A DNA stretch of 8,661 nucleotides from Maritimibacter sp. (GTDB lineage Bacteria > Pseudomonadota > Alphaproteobacteria > Rhodobacterales > Rhodobacteraceae). The position numbers and the translations under genes were made by a program. Below the pieces are notes generated by a model that was not told the origin of the DNA, ran no database searches, and worked only from the letters and a program-made list of their open reading frames with translations. The stretch lies in contig JAGRMP010000219.1 of the NCBI GenBank assembly GCA_020441225.1, forward strand, positions 1 to 8,661, in the 5' to 3' direction. Within the stretch, counting starts at the first letter, position 1, and each line of letters opens with the position of its first letter. Below, one piece after another: positions 1-6,028 of the stretch.

Positions 1-80
1 TGCGCAACAAGGTCGACAAGCCCTTCGACCGCGAGCTGATCCACACCGTGCGGGGCGCGGGCTACCGGCTCGATGGTTGA
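1..80 (+). CDS. OmpR-family response regulator, C-terminal end only (partial)
   Basis: This is the last 25 codons of a gene that begins outside the window; the stop TGA is at 78-80. The readable tail (RNKVDKPFDRELIHTVRGAG followed by YRLDG) is the classic end of the winged-helix DNA-binding domain of OmpR/PhoB-type regulators, where the recognition helix leads to the T-V-R-G-x-G-Y hairpin strand. Sixteen of these 25 residues match the end of the second regulator at 6029-6708, so the two are paralogs. The stop overlaps the start of the histidine kinase by 8 nt, which means a single transcript and translational coupling. It is expected to receive phosphate from that kinase and bind DNA. Its targets cannot be read from this fragment, but the phased boxes at 1456-1499 are a candidate site. 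Confidence 0.88.
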   Translation, partial: RNKVDKPFDRELIHTVRGAGYRLDG

Positions 81-1446
81 GCCGGTGCTTGAGCGGGCGG
101 GCTTCGGCCGGATCGTCGGTTCGTCGCCGGTGCGCCAGGCGCTGGTGCTGCTGGCGATGGTGTTCACCATCCTGCTCACCACGCTCGGCATCGCCTATGC
201 CACCCTGCGGGCCTCGGCCGAGGCGGCGATCCACGCCAATCTCGAACAGCGCGCCGCCGGGTTCCAGGTGGCCGCGAGCCCCGAGGCGATGCAGGTGCTG
301 GTCGGCGCCGAGGCGCGCGCGGTCGATCCCGGGCAACGCGCCATCGTCTATGTCGCGCCGGGCGGGCGGCAGACCGGCAACGCCAAGGTGGTGTTCGACG
401 GCGGCGCGATCCGGCTCGAACCCGCGCCGCGCGGTCGGCCGCTCGGCACCGACGGCTATGTGCCGATCTCGATGAACGTGGCGGGCGGGCTCCTGGTGAT
501 CGCCGAGAGCCGGGCGCAGATCGCCGAGCTTGGCCGCACCTTCCTCGCCATTCTGGTGTTCAGCTTCGTGCCCAGCCTTGCGGTCACCGCGGCCTATGGC
601 GGGTATTCGGCCTGGCGCACGGGGCGGCGGGTGCGGGCGATCGAGACGGCGCTGGAGACGCTGACGGCAGGCCAGCTCGATGCGCGGGCCGAGGTGTCGG
701 GTCGCGACGATCTTGCGCGGATCGCCGCCCGGCTCAACACCATGGCCACGGCGCATCAGGACACCTTCGCGGCGCTGAAACAGGTCTCGGCCGATATTGC
801 CCACGATCTCAGGACCCCCCTGCAGCGGATTTCGGCGCTGTTGCAGGAGCTGGCGGAGCGTCTGCCGGAAGACAGCGACGAGGCCGGGATAGCGGGCGAG
901 GCCGGGGCGCAGGCCGAGACCGCCGTGGCGGTGTTCCAGTCGCTCCTGGAGATCGCCCGGATCGACTCCGGCAGCCCGCGCGCGCGGTTCACAGGGCTCG
1001 ACCTTGCCGAGACGGCGGCCAAGATCGTCGATCTCTATCGTCCGAGCGTCGAGGAGGCCGGGGCGACCCTGGTCTTCGCCCCGCCCGGCGACCCGGTGCG
1101 GATCCGGGGCGATGCGGGGCTGATCGGCCAGGCACTGTCGAACCTGATCGAGAACGCGCTGCGTCATGCCGGGCCTGCGCCCGAGATCGCCGTTTCGGTC
1201 GGCGCGGGCGAGACCGGCGCGGTGCTGGCGGTGGCCGATGACGGGCCCGGCATCCCCGAAGCCGAACGCGCGCTGGTCACGCGCAGGCTCTACCGGCGCG
1301 AACAGAGCCGCACGACGCCGGGCAACGGGCTCGGCCTCGCCCTTGTCGCGGCGGTGGCGGCGGTGCATGACGGCAGCCTGCGGATCAGCGACAACGCGCC
1401 CGGCACGCGGGTCGAGCTCGAGTTCCCCGGCGCCGCCCGCGGCTGA
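73..1446 (+). CDS. Membrane sensor histidine kinase of the first two-component system
   Basis: The 457-residue protein has the full order of an EnvZ/PhoQ-like kinase. A transmembrane helix lies at about 22-43, a ~110-residue periplasmic sensor loop follows, and a second helix is at about 156-176. A HAMP linker spans about 178-232. The HisKA dimerisation helix carries the phospho-accepting His244 in A-H-D-L-R-T-P. The ATPase domain has the N box (N-L-I-E-N, Asn361), the G1 box (D-D-G-P-G-I, 389-394) and the G2 box (G-N-G-L-G-L, 417-422). All catalytic boxes look intact. The ATG at 73 lies inside the end of the response regulator gene; no good Shine-Dalgarno precedes it, so coupled translation is likely. 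The periplasmic loop matches no sensor fold I recognise, so the signal is unknown. It probably phosphorylates the regulator whose end is at 1-80. Confidence 0.93.
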   Translation: MVEPVLERAGFGRIVGSSPVRQALVLLAMVFTILLTTLGIAYATLRASAEAAIHANLEQRAAGFQVAASPEAMQVLVGAEARAVDPGQRAIVYVAPGGRQTGNAKVVFDGGAIRLEPAPRGRPLGTDGYVPISMNVAGGLLVIAESRAQIAELGRTFLAILVFSFVPSLAVTAAYGGYSAWRTGRRVRAIETALETLTAGQLDARAEVSGRDDLARIAARLNTMATAHQDTFAALKQVSADIAHDLRTPLQRISALLQELAERLPEDSDEAGIAGEAGAQAETAVAVFQSLLEIARIDSGSPRARFTGLDLAETAAKIVDLYRPSVEEAGATLVFAPPGDPVRIRGDAGLIGQALSNLIENALRHAGPAPEIAVSVGAGETGAVLAVADDGPGIPEAERALVTRRLYRREQSRTTPGNGLGLALVAAVAAVHDGSLRISDNAPGTRVELEFPGAARG

Positions 1447-1455
1447 CACCCTCCC

Positions 1456-1499
1456 GTTTCCGTGAAGGTTCCGGCCGGTTTCCGTGAACTTGCTGGCGA
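1456..1499 (+). promoter_or_regulatory. Phased heptamer boxes, candidate OmpR-type regulator operator
   Basis: Three consecutive 11-bp units begin at 1456 (GTTTCCGTGAA), 1467 (GGTTCCGGCCG) and 1478 (GTTTCCGTGAA). The first and third are identical. A weaker fourth unit follows at 1489 (CTTGCTGGCGA). A 7-bp core plus 4-bp spacer repeated every 11 bp is how PhoB/OmpR-type dimers and tetramers bind DNA. The site sits 10 bp after the kinase stop and about 150 bp before the repeat-protein start. No convincing -35/-10 pair was found; a weak -10-like TATTCA lies at 1543-1548. Assignment as an operator is inference from spacing alone. Confidence 0.5.
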
Positions 1500-1570
1500 A
1501 TTCGTAAGCTGCGGCGCAGGCGCGGGTGAGCTTGGGTTCCGATATTCATCTCATCCGACGCGATGGATGA

Positions 1571-1585
1571 CCGGAATGGTTCCGG
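1571..1585. repeat. Perfect 6-bp inverted repeat CCGGAA-TGG-TTCCGG
   Basis: The arms at 1571-1576 and 1580-1585 are exact complements around a 3-bp spacer. The right arm contains the same TTCCG core as the upstream phased boxes, and GGTTCCG also recurs at 1535-1541 and 1578-1584. It could be an extra binding site or part of the leader structure. The length is short enough that chance cannot be excluded in GC-rich DNA. Confidence 0.35.
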
Positions 1586-1590
1586 CCGGC

Positions 1591-1610
1591 ACAGCGCCGG
1601 TCAGCGCTGT
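1591..1610 (+). other. Leader hairpin upstream of the repeat-protein gene
   Basis: The 7-nt arms ACAGCGC (1591-1597) and GCGCTGT (1604-1610) are perfect complements around a 6-nt loop. A C-rich run and the strong AAGGAGA ribosome site (about 1634-1640) follow. There is no U-run after the stem, so it is not a simple terminator. It may be a mRNA-stability element or an operator. Confidence 0.45.
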
Positions 1611-1646
1611 CCCCCACCCCGGGGAGGCTGACAAAGGAGACATATC

Positions 1647-2318
1647 ATGCGCAATCTTTTCGTTCCCGCCCTCATCGTCGCCACGCTCGGCACCTCGAGC
1701 TTCGCCTATGCCGAGACCGCCGGTGGCGTCATCCAGTCGATCGACCGGACCCAGGGCTTCGTCACGCTCGACAACGGCGCCCGGTACGATTTCACCGATA
1801 TGGCGAACCATGAAAACGTGCTGACCAACTTCAAGACCGGCGACACCGTCGCGATCAACTACGTGACCCAGGGCAGCGCCGCCGCCGCGAACAGCATTTC
1901 GCCGGTGACCGGGAGCCACAAGCTCACCGGTGTGATCGAGCAGATCGATCCCGAAACCCAGCGGGTGACCGTCTCGGGCGTGCAGTTCGACCTCTCGCAA
2001 CTGCCCGACATCGGCACCAGGCTGAAAAATTTCAAAACCGGCGACCGGGTCCAGGTCGCCTACGGGCTGCAGGGCACCGGGCTCACCGGCATGGCGATCT
2101 CGCCGGCCATGGCGGGGGACAATTCGCTGACCGCCGCGGTGACGAACATCGATCCCGAGACCGGCACCGTGACCGTGAAGGGCGGGATGCAGGTGAAGTT
2201 CGAGACCGGCGATCTGAAGGCGCGGCTGGGCAACTTCAAGGACGGGGACATGGTGCAGATCACCTATGCCCATCAGGGGAGCGCGCTGATTGGCGAGACG
2301 ATCTCGCCGGCGGGCTGA
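1647..2318 (+). CDS. Secreted protein with three tandem ~68-residue repeats (DUF1344-like modules)
   Basis: The 223-residue protein opens with a signal peptide (hydrophobic residues 4-19, likely cut after A-Y-A at 22), so the mature protein should be periplasmic. The rest is three copies of one module, starting near residues 27, 95 and 163. Each reads I-x-x-I-D (33, 101, 169), then T-V/L, an aspartate- or glutamate-rich strand, N-F-K-x-G-D (61, 128, 196), V-x-I/V-x-Y, Q-G-S/T and a closing I-S-P. The pattern resembles the short DUF1344 periplasmic modules (I-D, then K-x-G-D-x-V-x-V-x-Y) but in triplicate. It is all-beta in appearance, has no cysteine and no catalytic motif. Function is unknown; binding of a metal, ligand or envelope component is conceivable. 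The start is supported by AAGGAGA 6 nt upstream of the ATG. Its position behind the first kinase suggests it is a target of that system. Confidence 0.85.
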   Translation: MRNLFVPALIVATLGTSSFAYAETAGGVIQSIDRTQGFVTLDNGARYDFTDMANHENVLTNFKTGDTVAINYVTQGSAAAANSISPVTGSHKLTGVIEQIDPETQRVTVSGVQFDLSQLPDIGTRLKNFKTGDRVQVAYGLQGTGLTGMAISPAMAGDNSLTAAVTNIDPETGTVTVKGGMQVKFETGDLKARLGNFKDGDMVQITYAHQGSALIGETISPAG

Positions 2319-2348
2319 CCCGGGACCGGACATCTGAAACGCGCGCGG

Positions 2349-2373
2349 AAAAGGGGCCTTCGGGCCCCTTTTT
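2349..2373. terminator. Intrinsic terminator with UUCG tetraloop, probably bidirectional
   Basis: The stem GGGGCC (2353-2358) / GGCCCC (2363-2368) closes a TTCG loop and is flanked by AAAA on the left and TTTTT on the right. On the plus strand it ends the repeat-protein transcript 31 nt after its stop. On the minus strand the same element reads as a stem followed by TTTT, so it can also stop transcripts from mprF, although 277 nt beyond that gene's stop. Confidence 0.93.
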
Positions 2374-2612
2374 GTGTGCCGAGCTTGGGGGGCGGCACCG
2401 CGCCGGGAAAGAAAAGGCCCGGGACGGACGGGGCGCAGGAAGGATGGGGGTGGCCGGGGCGGCTCTCGCGACCGCGCTGGCCCCGCGGGGGACACGGGCG
2501 GGCGGGCGGCGTTTCGGTCGCGCCTCGGGGGCTTCTGCGCACGCGGGCCGTGGCCGGGGTGCTGCGTGCGGGGCGCAGGGGGAGACTGCCGAGGTCAGCG
2601 CCGCGACATCAC
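2374..2612. other. Convergent intergenic stretch without a supported gene
   Basis: Very GC-rich DNA between the terminator and the repeat array. Open frames exist on both strands, but they lack start signals and recognisable protein features. G-rich runs occur around 2421-2462. I see no promoter, RNA gene or mobile element. Confidence 0.6.
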
Positions 2613-2668
2613 GGCCCAAAATCACCGGTCCAGTATCAACGGCCCAATATCACCGGCCCGAAATCAGG
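2613..2668. repeat. Four tandem 14-bp repeats spanning the mprF stop codon
   Basis: Units read GGCCCAAAATCACC (2613-2626), GGTCCAGTATCAAC (2627-2640), GGCCCAATATCACC (2641-2654) and GGCCCGAAATCAGG (2655-2668). Units one and three differ at one position; the other two are more diverged. A degenerate fifth copy may end at 2612 (GACATCAC). The mprF stop codon (2650-2652) lies in the third unit, and the fourth unit is inside the last codons of the gene. There are no spacers between units, so this is a minisatellite and not CRISPR. Confidence 0.85.
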
Positions 2669-5220
2669 CTGTTGGCGTCGAGAAAGGCGCGCACCACGCC
2701 GAGCCCGCGTTCACAGGCCAGGTAGTTGGGCGACCAGGTGGGCGCGAATTTCTGCTTGTAGCTGCGCAGACCTTCGAAATGGTAGAACGCCTCGCCATGT
2801 TCGAAGACGAAACTGCCGATCCGTTGCCAGGGCGAGGCGAGGGCATGGGTCTCGGTGCCGGAAAACGGTGCAGCGCCGAGGCTGAAGCAGGCGAAACCCC
2901 GCGCCGCGGCCCAGAGCATGATCTCGGCGAAAAGCGCGTCCATGGCCACTTTCGGCCCGTCCGGGCGATAGCGCATGAGGTCGACGGACAGCTCGACGCC
3001 GGCGCCGCGCAGCAGATTGGCAAAGGCGACGATCTCGCCGGTGCCGGGCGCGCGCAGCACCGCGGTGTCGAAATTGGCGAGATACGCGGCGTCGAAGGCG
3101 CCGATGGTGAAGCCCTTTTCCCGCCCTTCCTTGTGGGCGAGCCAGGCGTCGGAGACCCGCCTGATCTCGGGCAGGACCGCGGGCAGGTCGGCGGCGGGCA
3201 GCACCTCGAAGCTGTAGCCGTCGCGCTGGGCGCGGTTCCGGGCGTAGCGGAAATCCTTCATCGCAGGCGTGTCGAGGGTGAAACCGGTGAGGTCCACCCG
3301 CGCCACCTCGCCGAACTTGACCACGTCGAAACCCATGTCGAGATAGCTCGGCAGAAACCGCTCCGAGACGCCGTAGAAGACCGCACGCTTGCCCTCGCGG
3401 TCGGCCAGTTCGCGAAACTCCCACAACAGCGCCTGCGCAGCCCCGGTCTCGCCCACAGGGTCGTTCGCGGACACCAGCGACCGGCCGGTGTCGGCGAAGG
3501 CGAGGTAGGCGCGCTCCTCAGGATCGACGAGGAAACTCTTGTCGCCGAGGAGCGCGAGGTTGGCCTGGGCGTCGGGGCTGTCGGCGATGAGCCGGCGCAC
3601 CGCGTCGGGGATCGGTTCCGGCCGGTGCCGCCTCCCGCGCGCGCCGAGCAGAGAGTTGAGCGCGAGGGCGGCGAGCACCACGGCGCCCGCAAGGCTCGCG
3701 CGCAGGAAGCGCGAGGCGTCGCCGGCCCAGGTGACCTGCCACCACAGCGCATCGCGGTATTCGACGTGTTTGTAGGCGAAGAGCCCGATCCAGGTGAGCG
3801 CAGCGAACAGCACGGCGATGGCGGCGAACCAGCCGGGCCCGATGTGCAGCGGCGCGGCGCGGTCGACGCGATGGAAGGCGCGCCGGAACACCACGAGGAT
3901 CGCGGCGGCGGCGGCGGCGACGAGGGCTTCCTCGACGTCGATCCCCTTGCCGAGCGAGGCGACAAAGCCGACGCCGAGCAGCACCAGCGCGGTCGCCCAG
4001 GCGCTGTAGAGACGACGGTAGAGGCCGCGCGCGACCACCAGCAACAGCACGCCCGCGACGCTGCCCGCGAGATGCGACAGCTCGACCGCGCCGAGGGGGA
4101 CGAAGGTTTCGAGCGCCTTGAGACGGTCGCCGACCGCAGGCAGGTTGCCCGAGATCAGCAGCACAGACCCTGCGGCAAGCGCGACCGCGGCGGAGAGAAA
4201 CGGCACCATCGGGCGCACGACGGAGCGGATCAGCGCGAGCTTCGGGGTCAGCGCGCCGCGGCGGCTCACGATCTCGCCGCCCGCGAGCGCAAGGGCGGCG
4301 AGCGCGAAGGGCAGCGCGGTGTAGACCAGCCGGTAGAGCACCAACGCGGCGAGGGCGTCGGCGCGACCGCTTGCGCCGAGCCCGGCGAGCACCGTGGCCT
4401 CGAACACGCCGATCCCGCCGGGGGCGTGGCTGGCGATCGCCAGCACGATGGCGGCGACGTAGATCGTGAAGAACCCCGCCGGGTTGCCCGCCAGGTCGGG
4501 CGGCAGCAGCACGTAGAGCACGGCGGCAGAGGCGGCGATGTCGACGAGCGCCGCACCGGTCAGCGCGAGCGATTGGCGCGGGCTGGGCAGCCCGACCGCA
4601 TTGCCGAAGACACGGATCCGGCGTGGACCGAAGCTCAGGAACAGGAGGTAACCGGCAAGCGCGGCGAGACAGCCGAGGCCGATGAGGCGCTCGGCGAGGG
4701 CGGAGAGCGGCAGGACACCGATCGTGCCATGGGGAAACAGCAAAAGGACCACGCCGAGAAGCAGCAGGAACCCGGTCCAGAGCGCGCTCCAGACGGTGCT
4801 GAGCACCGCCGCGACCGCGACGATGTCGAGCCCGTATCCGGCGTAGATCCGGTAGCGCACCCCCGCGCCGGTCAGGTAGGTGAAGCCGAGCAGGTTGGAG
4901 ATCGCCGAGCCCGTGGCGCCTGCGGCGGCGGCGACGGGGGCGGGCACCTGACCGGGCGCCACGGCGCGGGTGGCGAAAACGTCGTAGAGCGCGATCCCGA
5001 TGAAGGCGAGGGCGGTGAAACCGATGCCCAGCGCGACCCGGTCCGGCCGGGTGGCAGCGAGCGCGGCGCGGACGTCGCCCGGGTGGATCTCGCGCGAGAC
5101 GCTGTGCAGGAGGACAAGCGCGAGGCCGAAGACGGCGACCGGCAGGGCCGCACGGGCGAGGGGATGGTCCAGGAGCCCCAGCCAGCGCCGGACCCTCGTG
5201 TCAGGCGTCGTGGCGGTCAC
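2650..5220 (-). CDS. mprF: MprF/LpiA-like aminoacyl-phosphatidylglycerol synthase and flippase
   Basis: The 856-residue inner-membrane protein has the two-part MprF plan. Residues about 20-530 form a dozen or more transmembrane helices, with the conserved flippase stretch H-A-P-G-G-I-G-V-F-E (265-274). Residues about 535-850 form the cytosolic DUF2156 aminoacyl-transferase domain, with F-A-D-T-G-R, the S-A-N-D-P-V-G loop, D-F-R-Y-A-R-N, K-E-x-R-E-K-G-F, V-A-M-D, L-G-A-A-P-F-S-G and the signature F-x-G-L-R-S-Y-K-Q-K-F-x-P-x-W. The family transfers lysine or alanine from tRNA to phosphatidylglycerol and flips the product outward, lowering surface negative charge; this sequence does not tell which amino acid. 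I chose GTG at 5220 because AAGGA (5233-5229) lies 8 nt upstream. An ATG at 5274 overlaps the hdeD stop and would add 18 residues, but it has no ribosome site and uses AT-ending codons unlike the rest. Known homologs give acid and cationic-peptide resistance. Confidence 0.93.
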   Translation of the reverse strand: MTATTPDTRVRRWLGLLDHPLARAALPVAVFGLALVLLHSVSREIHPGDVRAALAATRPDRVALGIGFTALAFIGIALYDVFATRAVAPGQVPAPVAAAAGATGSAISNLLGFTYLTGAGVRYRIYAGYGLDIVAVAAVLSTVWSALWTGFLLLLGVVLLLFPHGTIGVLPLSALAERLIGLGCLAALAGYLLFLSFGPRRIRVFGNAVGLPSPRQSLALTGAALVDIAASAAVLYVLLPPDLAGNPAGFFTIYVAAIVLAIASHAPGGIGVFEATVLAGLGASGRADALAALVLYRLVYTALPFALAALALAGGEIVSRRGALTPKLALIRSVVRPMVPFLSAAVALAAGSVLLISGNLPAVGDRLKALETFVPLGAVELSHLAGSVAGVLLLVVARGLYRRLYSAWATALVLLGVGFVASLGKGIDVEEALVAAAAAAILVVFRRAFHRVDRAAPLHIGPGWFAAIAVLFAALTWIGLFAYKHVEYRDALWWQVTWAGDASRFLRASLAGAVVLAALALNSLLGARGRRHRPEPIPDAVRRLIADSPDAQANLALLGDKSFLVDPEERAYLAFADTGRSLVSANDPVGETGAAQALLWEFRELADREGKRAVFYGVSERFLPSYLDMGFDVVKFGEVARVDLTGFTLDTPAMKDFRYARNRAQRDGYSFEVLPAADLPAVLPEIRRVSDAWLAHKEGREKGFTIGAFDAAYLANFDTAVLRAPGTGEIVAFANLLRGAGVELSVDLMRYRPDGPKVAMDALFAEIMLWAAARGFACFSLGAAPFSGTETHALASPWQRIGSFVFEHGEAFYHFEGLRSYKQKFAPTWSPNYLACERGLGVVRAFLDANSLISGR

Positions 5221-5228
5221 GGCCCTGT

Positions 5229-5233
5229 TCCTT
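5229..5233 (-). promoter_or_regulatory. Shine-Dalgarno AAGGA deciding the mprF start
   Basis: On the minus strand AAGGA is followed by 8 nt and then GTG (5220-5218). The alternative ATG at 5274 has no purine-rich site in front of it. This supports the shorter protein, with a 50-nt gap after hdeD. Confidence 0.6.
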
Positions 5234-5270
5234 TCGATATGTGAAGAGAGGTCCGGCGCGGGTGGCGGTG

Positions 5271-5828
5271 TCATCCGGCGTGGCGGGTGGCGGACCGCGC
5301 GAGCGCCAGGAGGGCGAGCCCGGTGGTGAAGAAGTTGATCCCGAGCAGCAGGCCGAGCAGCCAGGTCGCGGTCTCGGGCCAGCCGAACAGGACGATCAGG
5401 CCGACGGCGAGCGCGGCGGCGCCGCTTGCGACCATCCAGCCCCAGCCGTGCTGGCGGTCGCTGACCCTTAGCCCGTAGGCGATCGACAGCACGCCCTCGG
5501 CGAGAAAGCCCGCGACCACCAGCATGCTCAGCACCTCGATCCCAAGCCCCGGCAGGGCGAGAAAGACCACGCCAAGCGCCGCGAGCAGGCCGAAGGCCGC
5601 CGCCGAGAAGCGCCATCCGGGGGAGGGGCGCAGGGTGACGGACAGCCACGCGCCGAGACCGCCCCAGAACACCATGGCGGCGGCGACGAAGGTGGTCGCG
5701 ACCAGGGTCGCGATCTGCGGCGCAAGCACCGAGACCGCGCCGAGGACGGCGAAGCTCCAGCCGATCCAGCGCAGGGCATTGACGGCGCGAGGCGGGCCGT
5801 CGTGCAGGTGAATGTCGGACCAGGTCAT
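5271..5828 (-). CDS. HdeD/DUF308-family inner-membrane protein
   Basis: The 185-residue protein is almost entirely membrane: about six hydrophobic segments, near 20-37, 40-63, 72-93, 97-119, 129-148 and 154-177. It has the glycine/alanine-rich helices, short loops and G-x-x-x-x-L-x-x-G-I-N/L-x-x-x-G pattern near the end that mark the HdeD/DUF308 family. In E. coli HdeD belongs to the acid fitness island and helps survival at high cell density in acid; no enzymatic role is known. The ATG at 5828 is supported by GGAGA 7 nt upstream. It is the first gene of an operon with mprF and lies divergently from the second response regulator, with 200 bp between them. The pairing suggests an acid or envelope-stress unit; that role is inferred. 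Confidence 0.86.
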   Translation of the reverse strand: MTWSDIHLHDGPPRAVNALRWIGWSFAVLGAVSVLAPQIATLVATTFVAAAMVFWGGLGAWLSVTLRPSPGWRFSAAAFGLLAALGVVFLALPGLGIEVLSMLVVAGFLAEGVLSIAYGLRVSDRQHGWGWMVASGAAALAVGLIVLFGWPETATWLLGLLLGINFFTTGLALLALARSATRHAG

Positions 5829-6028
5829 GGGCGTATCTCCATCGAAATCGGCGGCGGCACGGGGCAGGCGCTTCGTCTTCTATGGCGCCGGTATCCGTCC
5901 CGGGGCTTGGCCGAATCTTACAAATTCTTATGTGGCGGCGCCCAGGCGGTTGTGGGAAAGTGCCGGGGCTCCACGGCGGACCGTCTGTTCGGGCGGTCCG
6001 TGCGGGCCCGACCGAAAGGGGATGTGAC
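5829..6028. promoter_or_regulatory. Divergent promoter region between hdeD-mprF and the second two-component system
   Basis: The region must hold promoters for both directions. The only AT-rich patch, 5914-5931, contains on the minus strand the direct repeat TAAGA-N5-TAAGA (5930-5926 and 5920-5916), a 10-bp period like half-sites of OmpR-family regulators such as CpxR (GTAAA-N5-GTAAA). A weak plus-strand promoter could be TTGGCC (5907-5912), a 16-bp spacer and TATGTG (5929-5934). Exact promoters are not established. Confidence 0.5.
5977..6000 (+). other. Leader hairpin upstream of the second response regulator
   Basis: The arms CGGACCG (5977-5983) and CGGTCCG (5994-6000) are perfect complements, extended by two further pairs around loop TGTTCG. 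The stem ends 13 nt before the AAAGGGGA ribosome site. There is no U-run, so a terminator is unlikely; RNA stability, translational control or a palindromic operator are possible. Confidence 0.45.

Noticed and set aside
1490..1518. Sigma-70-type promoter starting with TTGCTG at 1490-1495
   Set aside because: No acceptable -10 hexamer lies 16-18 bp downstream (sequence there is GC-rich).
2421..2462. Possible G-quadruplex run on the plus strand
   Set aside because: Four G-runs exist, but loops reach about 12 nt and the whole region is G-rich, so the signal is weak.
1551..2495. 314-codon minus-strand frame over the repeat protein
   Set aside because: It crosses the terminator and the whole secreted-protein gene. 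Its repeat pattern merely mirrors the three modules.
2613..2668. CRISPR-like array
   Set aside because: Units are 14 bp and directly adjacent, with no spacers and no cas genes.
2374..5244. Very long plus-strand open frame (956 codons) antisense to mprF
   Set aside because: Its product is low-complexity (E/R/G/A-rich, no hydrophobic core), a typical mirror of a GC-rich gene. The minus frame matches MprF along its whole length.
5221..5649. Upstream extension of the mprF frame to an ATG at 5649
   Set aside because: It would overlap most of hdeD in another frame and encodes arginine/glycine-rich nonsense; only the part after 5220 looks like MprF.
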